A stretch of 64,000 nt of DNA from an uncultured Lachnospiraceae bacterium (GTDB taxonomy: Bacteria; Bacillota; Clostridia; Lachnospirales; Lachnospiraceae): NCBI GenBank assembly GCA_946623875.1, contig CAMORO010000002.1:1-64000 (forward strand), read 5' to 3'. Of this stretch, positions 9,594 through 17,079 are shown piece after piece. Position numbers and translations under genes: made by a program. Numbering within the stretch: the first letter of the stretch is position 1; each line of letters begins with the position of its first letter. The notes under the pieces were generated by a model. It did no database searches and was not told the DNA's origin. It was given only the letters and a program-made list of their open reading frames with translations.

Positions 9594-10178
9594 ATGAAAA
9601 AGAACAAAGGTGAATGGGGTTATGTGAATTACCAGCGTAAGAGAGTTATGCTCATTACGCTGGTTCTCTATATTTGTGCGATAGGTATTTTTCTGTTCGG
9701 ATATTACACGACAGATACCACAAAAAACATATGGTCAATAATTGCCATACTCAGTATTCTTCCCGCAAGCAAAAGCATGGTAAATCTCATAATGTTCATG
9801 CGTTTTAAATCCTTAAAAACAGAAGTGTATGATCATTATTCCGCGGCGATAAAGGATATTCCGGCAATCTACGAGGCCCCTTTCACAACATATGAAAAAA
9901 CATATTTCGTGGATGCGCTTACATGCAGAAGCAATACGGTAACGGTATGCTATCTTGGGAAGCCTTTCGGTAAGAATGATCATGAAAAGGACATGAAGGG
10001 CTTAAAGGAACATCTTTCAAATGTTCTTAAGAACGACGGCTTCAGTGCGTGTACGGTTAAGCTCTATGATGATCCGGATGCATTTATAAGACGTATCAAT
10101 GAAATCAACTCAAATCTTAAGTCGGAAGATGTTAAGGAAAGCCCGATGCTTAATACCCTCAGAGCTGTAATACTCTGA
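9594..10178 (+). CDS. Small membrane protein of unknown function
   Basis: 194 aa, not recognised. A basic N-terminus is followed by two hydrophobic helices at about residues 18-40 (MLITLVLYICAIGIFLFGYY) and 46-70 (SIIAILSILPASKSMVN), then a soluble domain of about 120 residues with mixed helix/strand character. No catalytic motif is visible. Basic residues before the first helix predict that both termini are cytosolic. It lies 21 bases after the RsuA-like gene. Confidence 0.65.
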   Translation: MKKNKGEWGYVNYQRKRVMLITLVLYICAIGIFLFGYYTTDTTKNIWSIIAILSILPASKSMVNLIMFMRFKSLKTEVYDHYSAAIKDIPAIYEAPFTTYEKTYFVDALTCRSNTVTVCYLGKPFGKNDHEKDMKGLKEHLSNVLKNDGFSACTVKLYDDPDAFIRRINEINSNLKSEDVKESPMLNTLRAVIL

Positions 10179-10210
10179 TATGATGCTAAGTACATAAGCT
10201 ATATATAAGC

Positions 10211-10234
10211 GTGATTATTCGGAACATGCTCAAA
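10211..10234 (+). repeat. Degenerate end of the TGTAACTATTCAGAACAG repeat family
   Basis: GTGATTATTCGGAACATGCT plus CAAA matches the left end of the 41601 element (GTAACTATTCAGAACAGGCT plus CAAA) at 20 of 24 positions. It lies in the 92-base gap before the next gene, a typical site for a decayed insertion. Could be chance, but the match extends past the terminal repeat into GCTCAAA. Confidence 0.4.
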
Positions 10235-10270
10235 TTACATACAAGGTAAGTCAGATCATGGGAGTTAAAA

Positions 10271-11284
10271 ATGAGGGAATTCGTGATATCAAAGGATGAG
10301 CAGGGGGTAAGGCTTGATAAACAGCTTCTGAAGATACTGAATAATTCAGGCTCCGGTTTTATCTATAAGATGTTAAGGAAAAAAAACATCACCTTAAATG
10401 ATGCCAGGGCTTTGGGAAGTGAGAGGCTTAAGTGTGGAGATGTTATCAGGATATATTTTTCCGATGATACCTTTAACAGGCTGTCTTCCCCAAAGGTATC
10501 GGAAGAGATACAGGGCTGCTGCCTGCCGTCAGGGAAATATGAAACAGAAAAGCTCATCATTTACGAAGATGGCAATTTTATGATATTAAACAAGCCATCG
10601 GGACTTCTTTCGCAAAAGGCCGGGAAGGATGATTTTTCCTTAAATGAACTGTGCATAGAGTATCTTATAGATAAGGGTGTGATAAGCAGTGAATCCCTGC
10701 TTATGTTCAAGCCTTCGATATGCAACAGGCTTGACCGCAATACATCAGGGATCGTTATCTTTGCCTGCAATTATGCGGCTGCCAGAACAATAAACGAAGC
10801 ACTTTATCAAAGAACCATACATAAATACTATTTGTGTATAGTAAAGGGTACGGTTAAGAAGGAAGGCTCCAAAAAGGGGTTCCTCATAAAGGATGGAAAA
10901 TCCAATTCCGTTGTTATCGATGAAAGGGACGGAGGTGAAGGAAGGCAGATAGAAACGGCGTACAGACCGCTTGTGTACAATGATGAGCATACCCTTCTTG
11001 AAGTGGAACTGATCACGGGACGGTCTCATCAGATAAGGGCACAGATGGCCTCCATCGGACATCCGCTGCTTGGTGATAACAAGTACGGAGATAAGGCCCT
11101 GAACAGGAAATATCATGATGTGTTAAGAGGAACGTCACAGCTTCTTCATGCGTATAAGCTTGTAATACCCGGGGATGCCGAAGGCGTACTTAAAGCAGTG
11201 GCAGGTACCGTCTTTAAGGCTCCGTTACCGCAGGAGTTCGTAAATATGTGTGATCGTCTGGGACTTAAATACGATACGGAATAA
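10271..11284 (+). CDS. Pseudouridine synthase, RluA/RluC family
   Basis: 337 aa. S4-like N-terminus (VRLDKQLLKIL, with LKCGDVIRIYF) then the RluA catalytic domain: CNRLDRNTSGIVIFACN holds the catalytic Asp, and TGRSHQIRAQMASIGHPLLGD is the conserved C-terminal motif. It modifies uridines of 23S rRNA or tRNA; the exact site cannot be told from sequence. It is distinct from the RluD-like gene at 42304. ATG is preceded by GGGAG. Confidence 0.88.
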   Translation: MREFVISKDEQGVRLDKQLLKILNNSGSGFIYKMLRKKNITLNDARALGSERLKCGDVIRIYFSDDTFNRLSSPKVSEEIQGCCLPSGKYETEKLIIYEDGNFMILNKPSGLLSQKAGKDDFSLNELCIEYLIDKGVISSESLLMFKPSICNRLDRNTSGIVIFACNYAAARTINEALYQRTIHKYYLCIVKGTVKKEGSKKGFLIKDGKSNSVVIDERDGGEGRQIETAYRPLVYNDEHTLLEVELITGRSHQIRAQMASIGHPLLGDNKYGDKALNRKYHDVLRGTSQLLHAYKLVIPGDAEGVLKAVAGTVFKAPLPQEFVNMCDRLGLKYDTE

Positions 11285-11345
11285 ACAGTTACATCAAAAG
11301 CACACTTAAACACTGACTCATCATACAATACGGAGATCTTAATGC

Positions 11346-11879
11346 ATGCCCACATGGAACAGCAGAGGCCTCAGGGGATCTACTCTTGAGGATCTTATAA
11401 ACAGGACAAATGATAAATACAGGGATAACAGGCTGGGATTAATACAGAAGATCCCCACGCCGATAACTCCGATCAATATCGATAAGGCTAATAAACAGAT
11501 AACCCTTGCATATTTCGATCAGAAAAGTACTGTCGACTATATAGGAGTCGTACAGGGCATCCCGGTGTGCTTTGATGCTAAGGAATGTGCAAAAGAAACA
11601 TTTGCACTTGCAAATATCCATGAGCATCAGGTCGCTTTTATGAATGAATTTGAAGAACAGGGCGGCATAGCTTTTTTCCTTGTGTATTTTTCGTCTTTGG
11701 ATATATTTTATTATCTGAAGCTTTCTAAGCTGATGGAATTCTGGAACCGGATGCTTGAAGGAGGAAGGAAGAGCTTTAGATATGAGGAATTGGACGAAGC
11801 TTATATTATAAAGCATAAGCATGGTGTGATGGTGCCTTATTTCGATCTTCTCAACAAGGATCTGCAGGAGAGAGATTAG
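11346..11879 (+). CDS. recU: Holliday junction resolvase RecU
   Basis: 177 aa. NSRGLRGSTLEDLINRTN opens the RecU fold; the nuclease core has IPTPITP, STVDYIGVVQGIPVCFDAKE and NIHEHQ, matching RecU motifs from Bacillus. The usual ExK metal-binding segment (FEAKE) reads FDAKE here, a conservative change. RecU cuts four-way junctions during recombinational repair and segregation in Firmicutes. It often lies beside a class A PBP gene, but not here. The his promoter starts four bases past its stop. Confidence 0.9.
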   Translation: MPTWNSRGLRGSTLEDLINRTNDKYRDNRLGLIQKIPTPITPINIDKANKQITLAYFDQKSTVDYIGVVQGIPVCFDAKECAKETFALANIHEHQVAFMNEFEEQGGIAFFLVYFSSLDIFYYLKLSKLMEFWNRMLEGGRKSFRYEELDEAYIIKHKHGVMVPYFDLLNKDLQERD

Positions 11880-11882
11880 TAC

Positions 11883-11911
11883 TTGACACAGACGGGATAT
11901 TTTAATATAAT
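11883..11911 (+). promoter_or_regulatory. Consensus sigma-A promoter of the his operon
   Basis: Perfect TTGACA (11883-11888), exactly 17 bases, perfect TATAAT (11906-11911). It is the strongest promoter visible in the window and lies directly after the recU stop. The predicted start (about 11918) falls in the palindrome below. Confidence 0.85.
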
Positions 11912-11913
11912 TT

Positions 11914-11933
11914 CGTGGTAATTCATTACCACG
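11914..11933 (+). promoter_or_regulatory. Palindromic operator at the his transcription start
   Basis: CGTGGTAATTCATTACCACG is a perfect 9-bp inverted repeat with a two-base centre, sitting two bases after the -10 box and covering the predicted start site. That placement is typical of a repressor operator. TrpR-family HisR/YerC regulators control his genes in some Firmicutes, but I cannot confirm that this is their site. As RNA it could also form a 5'-end hairpin. Confidence 0.65.
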
Positions 11934-11963
11934 TTATCACGCTAAAGTAAGGACGGATTAATA

Positions 11964-13169
11964 ATGCAGAAAAAACTGATCCACACACCCGAAGGTGTAC
12001 GGGATATCTACGGAGATGAATTCAGGCATAAGCTGCTCATACAGAGGAGGCTGAATGACCTTATCAACAGGTACGGTTATGAGGATATACAGACTCCGAG
12101 CTTTGAATTCTTCGATATTTTCTCCGGTAATACAGGAACAATACCGTCAAAGGAGCTGTACAAGTTCTTTGATAAGGAAGGGAATACTCTTGCACTAAGG
12201 CCTGATTTTACTCCTTCGATCGCAAGGGCGGGGGCCAAATACTTTGCCGAAGAAACTCTTCCGATACGTTTCTGTTATACGGGAAGCACCTTTAACAATG
12301 CTTCGGATTATCAGGGAAGGCTTAAAGAAAGTACCGAGATCGGTGCCGAACTCATAAATGACGGCAGTGTTGATGCCGATGTCGAAGTTATTCTTATGAC
12401 TACAGAGGCGCTTAAGCTGGCCGGTCTTAATGATTTTCAGATCAGTATTGGCAATCTGGAGTTCTTCAAAGGCCTGTGTGCGGAGCATGGTATAGATGAG
12501 GACAATGAACTGATGCTTCGCGAAATGATAAATGACAAGAATCATTTCGGAACGCTGGATATACTTGATTCACTTGAGCTTAAGGATAATGTAAAGGAGA
12601 TATTCGGACGTATGCCTTTGCTTTTCGGTGGTATCGATGTTCTTAAGGAAGCTTCGGGCTATGTTACCAATGAACGTTCGCGTGCCGCGATCGGACGTCT
12701 TGAGGCTATTTATGACCGCCTTAAGATAAACGGCTGTGAGAAGTACATTTCCTTCGATCTGGGCATGCTCAGCAAGTACAATTATTATACAGGCATCATT
12801 TTCAGAGCATACACATACGGAAGCGGAGATGCTATAATAAAGGGCGGACGTTATGACAATCTGCTAAGCGAGTTCGGAAAGGAAGCGCCCGCCGTAGGCT
12901 TCTGTATCCAGCTTGACCAGCTCATGTCAGTGCTCAACAGACAGAAGATAACGACTGAGGTATCAGATAATGAGAGATTCCTGATCATATATGACGGGAG
13001 CTCATATCCCAAGGCCTATGAGGAGGCAGAAAGGCTCAGGAAAGGAAACGGTACGGCAGTCCTTATAAGCGAGGAAACACTGAACGGAAGGGATATTAGC
13101 AAGTACGCTCAAAACCACAGATTAAAGATAATGGATTTAAGAGAAAGACCGGTACGGTCTGACAGATAA
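11964..13169 (+). CDS. hisZ: ATP phosphoribosyltransferase regulatory subunit HisZ
   Basis: 401 aa, histidyl-tRNA-synthetase-like. Opens HTPEGVRDIYGDE, then LALRPDFTPSIARAGA and the late SFDLGMLSKYNYYTGIIF motif, all in the HisZ/HisS core; it lacks the anticodon-binding domain expected of a true HisRS (about 420 aa or more with extra C-terminus). HisZ has no synthetase activity but forms a hetero-octamer with short HisG and confers histidine feedback control. First gene after the his promoter, 9 bases before hisG. Confidence 0.92.
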   Translation: MQKKLIHTPEGVRDIYGDEFRHKLLIQRRLNDLINRYGYEDIQTPSFEFFDIFSGNTGTIPSKELYKFFDKEGNTLALRPDFTPSIARAGAKYFAEETLPIRFCYTGSTFNNASDYQGRLKESTEIGAELINDGSVDADVEVILMTTEALKLAGLNDFQISIGNLEFFKGLCAEHGIDEDNELMLREMINDKNHFGTLDILDSLELKDNVKEIFGRMPLLFGGIDVLKEASGYVTNERSRAAIGRLEAIYDRLKINGCEKYISFDLGMLSKYNYYTGIIFRAYTYGSGDAIIKGGRYDNLLSEFGKEAPAVGFCIQLDQLMSVLNRQKITTEVSDNERFLIIYDGSSYPKAYEEAERLRKGNGTAVLISEETLNGRDISKYAQNHRLKIMDLRERPVRSDR

Positions 13170-13178
13170 AGGGGCATT

Positions 13179-13814
13179 ATGAATTATATTACGTTTGCGC
13201 TGGGCAAGGGTAGGCTTGCCGAAAAAACACTTAAGCTGCTTGAGGAGATCGGAATAACCTGTGATGAAATGAAGGATAAATCCACAAGGAAGCTGATATT
13301 TGTAAATGAAGAACTTAAGCTTAAGTTCTTTCTGGCAAAGGGGCCGGATGTACCGACTTATGTTGAATACGGTGCCGCGGATATAGGAGTGGTCGGAAAG
13401 GATACTATCCTTGAAGAGGACAGGAAGTGTTATGAGGTTCTCGATCTGGGCTTCGGTAAATGCCGTATGTGCGTGTGCGGACCCGAATCCTCGGCAGAGC
13501 TCCTTAAACACCATGAAATGATAAGGGTTGCCACCAAATATCCGCATATAGCCAAGGATTATTTCTACAACAGGAAGCATCAGACGGTTGATATAATCAA
13601 GCTTAACGGGTCCATCGAGCTGGCACCCATTGTCGGCTTGTCGGAGGTAATAGTGGATATTGTCGAAACCGGTTCAACCCTTAAAGAAAACGGACTCAAG
13701 GTACTTGAGGAAGTGTGTCCGCTCTCGGCAAGGATGATCGTCAATCAGGTCAGCATGAAAATGGAAGCCGAAAGGATAAACAGGATCATCAGGGATATAA
13801 AGGAGAAACTATGA
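13179..13814 (+). CDS. hisG: ATP phosphoribosyltransferase catalytic subunit HisG, short form
   Basis: 211 aa, the short form that lacks the C-terminal regulatory domain and therefore needs HisZ, encoded just upstream. LGKGRLAEKTLKLLEEIG at the start and PRPP-binding VDIVETGSTLKENGL near residue 165 are diagnostic. It condenses ATP and PRPP in the first, committed step of histidine synthesis. Its stop overlaps the hisD start (ATGA). Confidence 0.95.
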   Translation: MNYITFALGKGRLAEKTLKLLEEIGITCDEMKDKSTRKLIFVNEELKLKFFLAKGPDVPTYVEYGAADIGVVGKDTILEEDRKCYEVLDLGFGKCRMCVCGPESSAELLKHHEMIRVATKYPHIAKDYFYNRKHQTVDIIKLNGSIELAPIVGLSEVIVDIVETGSTLKENGLKVLEEVCPLSARMIVNQVSMKMEAERINRIIRDIKEKL

Positions 13815-15100
13815 GGATCGTAAAACTTACGGAAGAGACACGAAGAAATATAGTGAAGGATCTTTTAAAGAGAAGCCCTTCACAGTATACCGAATATGAG
13901 GAGACAGTCAGGGATATAATCAATGATGTAAAGGAAAACGGGGATGAAGCACTGTTCAGGCTCACACTGAAGTATGATAAATGCAGCCTTGACTCTGAAA
14001 GCATAAAAGTGACAAAGGAAGAGATAGACGAGGCAGTAAACGGCTATGATAAAGAACTTATCGGGGTCATGGAAAGAGCTGCCGCGAACATAAGAGCCTA
14101 TCATGAAAAACAGAAGCAGAACAGTTGGATCGATACGAAAGAAGACGGTTCCATTCTTGGACAGAAGATCACGCCCATCGAAAAAGTCGGAGTGTACGTT
14201 CCGGGAGGGAAGGCAGCATACCCTTCCTCCACGCTTATGAACATAATACCGGCTTCGGTAGCGGGAGTGGACAGAATAGTCATGGTAACACCGGCCGGTG
14301 CGGACGGCAAGGTCTCTGACGTGACACTTGTAGCCGCGCACATAGCCGGAGTGGATGAGATATATAAGGTTGGCGGGGCTCAGGCAATAGCAGCCCTTGC
14401 ATTCGGAACAGATATAATACCAAAGGTTGATAAGATCGTAGGACCCGGCAACATCTTCGTTGCATTGGCCAAGAAGGCCGTATTCGGTCATGTCAGCATA
14501 GACAGTATAGCGGGTCCCAGTGAGATCCTTGTGATCGCCGATGAAACCGCCAATCCAAGGTATGTGGCTGCAGATCTGCTTTCGCAGGCGGAGCATGATC
14601 AGCTTGCATCCTCAATACTTATCACGACATCAAGGGAGCTTGCGGATAAGGTAAATGCCGAAATAGACATATTTACCGCCGGACTGGAGCGGAGTGAGAT
14701 CATACTTAAGTCACTTGAGAATTACGGATATATACTTATAGCAGATGATATCGATGAAGCCTGCAGCGCCGCAAATGAGATCGCCTCGGAACATCTTGAG
14801 ATACTTACAAAGGATGCCTTCAATGTTATGACCAAAATACGTAATGCAGGTGCGATCTTTATCGGTGAGTATTCATCCGAACCTCTCGGGGATTATTATG
14901 CGGGCCCCAATCATGTATTACCTACAAACGGAACGGCTAAGTTCTTTTCACCCCTTTCGGTTGATGCATTCATAAAGAAGTCAAGTATAATATCTTACTC
15001 GTGTGATGCACTCAGGGAAGCGGCAGATGATATAATGTCATTTGCAAGATCGGAGGGGCTTACAGCTCATGCCAATTCGATAAAGGTAAGGTTTGAATGA
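13811..15100 (+). CDS. hisD: Histidinol dehydrogenase HisD
   Basis: 429 aa from ATG 13811, which overlaps the hisG stop and has AGGAG upstream; the track's longer start (13715) lies inside hisG and is not needed. Motifs: PGGKAAYPSSTLMN, VGGAQAIAALAFGT, GPGNIFVALAKK, SIAGPSEILV, and the C-terminal GPNHVLPTNGTAKFFSPL. A zinc enzyme that oxidises L-histidinol to histidine with two NAD+, the last step of the pathway. An 87-base gap separates it from hisB with no clear promoter. Confidence 0.96.
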   Translation: MRIVKLTEETRRNIVKDLLKRSPSQYTEYEETVRDIINDVKENGDEALFRLTLKYDKCSLDSESIKVTKEEIDEAVNGYDKELIGVMERAAANIRAYHEKQKQNSWIDTKEDGSILGQKITPIEKVGVYVPGGKAAYPSSTLMNIIPASVAGVDRIVMVTPAGADGKVSDVTLVAAHIAGVDEIYKVGGAQAIAALAFGTDIIPKVDKIVGPGNIFVALAKKAVFGHVSIDSIAGPSEILVIADETANPRYVAADLLSQAEHDQLASSILITTSRELADKVNAEIDIFTAGLERSEIILKSLENYGYILIADDIDEACSAANEIASEHLEILTKDAFNVMTKIRNAGAIFIGEYSSEPLGDYYAGPNHVLPTNGTAKFFSPLSVDAFIKKSSIISYSCDALREAADDIMSFARSEGLTAHANSIKVRFE

Positions 15101-15187
15101 TCCGGTGTAATGCATGATCATGTTGTTGCTTCAAAGATAGTACTGTAACAGATATATTTGATGTTGTTAGTGTAAACGGAGAGATAT

Positions 15188-15781
15188 ATGAGTGAACAAA
15201 GGATAGGAAAGGTTAAAAGAGATACAAAGGAGACCCGGATAAACCTTGAGCTTAATCTTGACGGGAAAGGCGATGCGGAGATCGAAACCGGGATCGGTTT
15301 TTTCGATCATATGCTTGAAGGCTTTGCCAAGCACGGTCTGTTCGATCTTAAGCTTAATGTATCAGGCGATCTTCATGTGGACGGACACCACAGTGTTGAG
15401 GATACGGGAATAGTTCTCGGTAATGCGATACGTAAGGCTGTCGGATCCAAGAAGGGGATCAAACGTTACGGATATATGATACTTCCGATGGATGATGCAC
15501 TTGTTCTGTGCGCGATCGATCTGTGCGGAAGACCGTATTTTTCCTATGAAGCCGAATTTGATACCGAAAAGATCGGATATCTTGATACGGAGCTTATACG
15601 TGAGTTCTTCTATGCGGTAAGCTATTCGGCTATGATGAATCTGCATATTAAGGTCTTGTCAGGGACCAATTCGCATCATATTGCGGAAGCAATGTTTAAA
15701 TCATTTGCCAAGGCACTTGATATGGCTGTAAGCTATGACGAACGCATCAATGATGTGTTGTCTACGAAAGGAACACTCTAA
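15188..15781 (+). CDS. hisB: Imidazoleglycerol-phosphate dehydratase HisB
   Basis: 197 aa, the monofunctional form without a phosphatase domain. GIGFFDHMLEGFAKHG, DGHHSVEDTGIVLGNA and NSHHIAEAMFKSFAKAL supply the His/Glu manganese ligands. It dehydrates imidazole-glycerol phosphate to imidazole-acetol phosphate. ATG is preceded by GGAGAG and the stop overlaps the next ATG by one base (TAATG). Confidence 0.96.
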   Translation: MSEQRIGKVKRDTKETRINLELNLDGKGDAEIETGIGFFDHMLEGFAKHGLFDLKLNVSGDLHVDGHHSVEDTGIVLGNAIRKAVGSKKGIKRYGYMILPMDDALVLCAIDLCGRPYFSYEAEFDTEKIGYLDTELIREFFYAVSYSAMMNLHIKVLSGTNSHHIAEAMFKSFAKALDMAVSYDERINDVLSTKGTL

Positions 15782-17055
15782 TGGCACAAAAGATGATCAT
15801 TCCCTGCCTGTATCTTAAGGACGGCAGGCTTTACGAAGACTTTAGCGACGAAACCAAGATAAGCGACGATCCAGTGGGTTATGCCATGAAATGCTGCAAC
15901 CTCGGAGCGGATATGCTCATAATCTTCGATCAGTCAAATGATGACACATCACATGATGAAGCTCTCCATATCATGAGAGAAATAAACAGAAGTGTGGATA
16001 TTCCGGTGATCGGTGCCGGTAATATCAAGAGGAGCGAGGATGTAAAGAAGATACTTTACGCCGGCTGCCGTTATGCCGCACTTAATCTTGCGAAGCAGGA
16101 CAATATAGATCTTATAGAAGATGTAAGCAAGCGTTTCTCAAAGGATAAGATCTTTGTCTGTGCCGATGCTCTTGAGCAGGTACTTGAATCTATCGATCTG
16201 ATAAGGGAATATACATACGGAGTATTACTGCTTAATGACAATGTTGACGATTCCTATAAGGGTCTTAAGCTGATCCCGATAACAGGGAACAGTGACGAGG
16301 ACCGGGCTGTTAAAATACTCGGAAATGACTGTGTTATAGGTATTTCGGGACGATTTGCCAATGATAACACCCAAGGACTTCGTACTGTTAAAAACCGGCT
16401 GAATGACCGGGGGATCGATACCTGCATTTTTAAGAGTCCGTACAGATTTGAAGATTTTAAAACCAATTCGGACGGCCATATTACCGTTGTTGTTCAGGAT
16501 TATAAGACAAATGAGGTACTGATGGTTGCTTATATGAATGAGGAAGCCTACAATAAAACTATTGAAACCGGTATAATGACATATTATTCAAGAAGCCGTA
16601 ATGAACTGTGGGTTAAGGGCGATACATCGGGGCATTACCAGTATGTTAAATCACTCACTGCCGACTGCGATATGGATACAATACTTGCAAAGGTGGCTCA
16701 GATTGGGAACGCCTGTCATACCGGAAGTTATTCCTGTTTCTTTAATGATATTGTTCATGTTGATCAGAAGGCAGTCAATCCTTTGACCGTATTTGAGGAC
16801 GTATATAAAGTTATAATTGACAGAAGAAACAATCCCAAGGAAGGTTCGTACACCAATTACCTCTTTGATAAGGGTATCGACAAGATACTCAAAAAGGTTG
16901 GCGAGGAGGCAACGGAAATAGTTATCGCCGCCAAAAATCCCGATAAGGAAGAAGTTAAATATGAGATAGCCGATTTCCTGTATCACGTTATGGTACTGAT
17001 GGCGCAATGCGGGCTTGACTGGACGGATATCACCAAGGAACTGGCTAACCGTTAA
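15781..17055 (+). CDS. hisIE: HisF-like pseudo-barrel fused to HisI-HisE (phosphoribosyl-AMP cyclohydrolase / phosphoribosyl-ATP pyrophosphatase)
   Basis: 424 aa in three parts. Residues 1-225 resemble a HisA/HisF TIM barrel (MIIPCLYLKDGRLYED), but catalytic Asp11 is Tyr11, the DRDGT loop is gone and the barrel is shorter than HisF; D129 remains. Residues 230-330 are HisI with the zinc/magnesium motif DCDMDTILAKVAQIGNACHTG. Residues 335-424 are HisE with KVGEEATEIVIAAKN and YEIADFLYHVMVLM. HisI and HisE carry out steps 2 and 3 of the pathway. The barrel is probably structural or regulatory, as it should not work as a cyclase. Real hisF, hisH, hisA and hisC must lie elsewhere. Confidence 0.9.
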   Translation: MAQKMIIPCLYLKDGRLYEDFSDETKISDDPVGYAMKCCNLGADMLIIFDQSNDDTSHDEALHIMREINRSVDIPVIGAGNIKRSEDVKKILYAGCRYAALNLAKQDNIDLIEDVSKRFSKDKIFVCADALEQVLESIDLIREYTYGVLLLNDNVDDSYKGLKLIPITGNSDEDRAVKILGNDCVIGISGRFANDNTQGLRTVKNRLNDRGIDTCIFKSPYRFEDFKTNSDGHITVVVQDYKTNEVLMVAYMNEEAYNKTIETGIMTYYSRSRNELWVKGDTSGHYQYVKSLTADCDMDTILAKVAQIGNACHTGSYSCFFNDIVHVDQKAVNPLTVFEDVYKVIIDRRNNPKEGSYTNYLFDKGIDKILKKVGEEATEIVIAAKNPDKEEVKYEIADFLYHVMVLMAQCGLDWTDITKELANR

Positions 17056-17079
17056 CAGGAATCGGCAAACGGAGCATTT

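Noticed and set aside
13715-13810. Extended N-terminus of hisD in the ORF track
   Set aside because: Overlaps hisG by a third of its length; ATG 13811 has AGGAG and matches HisD length.
15781-16455. Functional HisF or HisA as part of the fusion
   Set aside because: Catalytic Asp11 is Tyr and the second phosphate loop is missing, so I do not list a cyclase activity.
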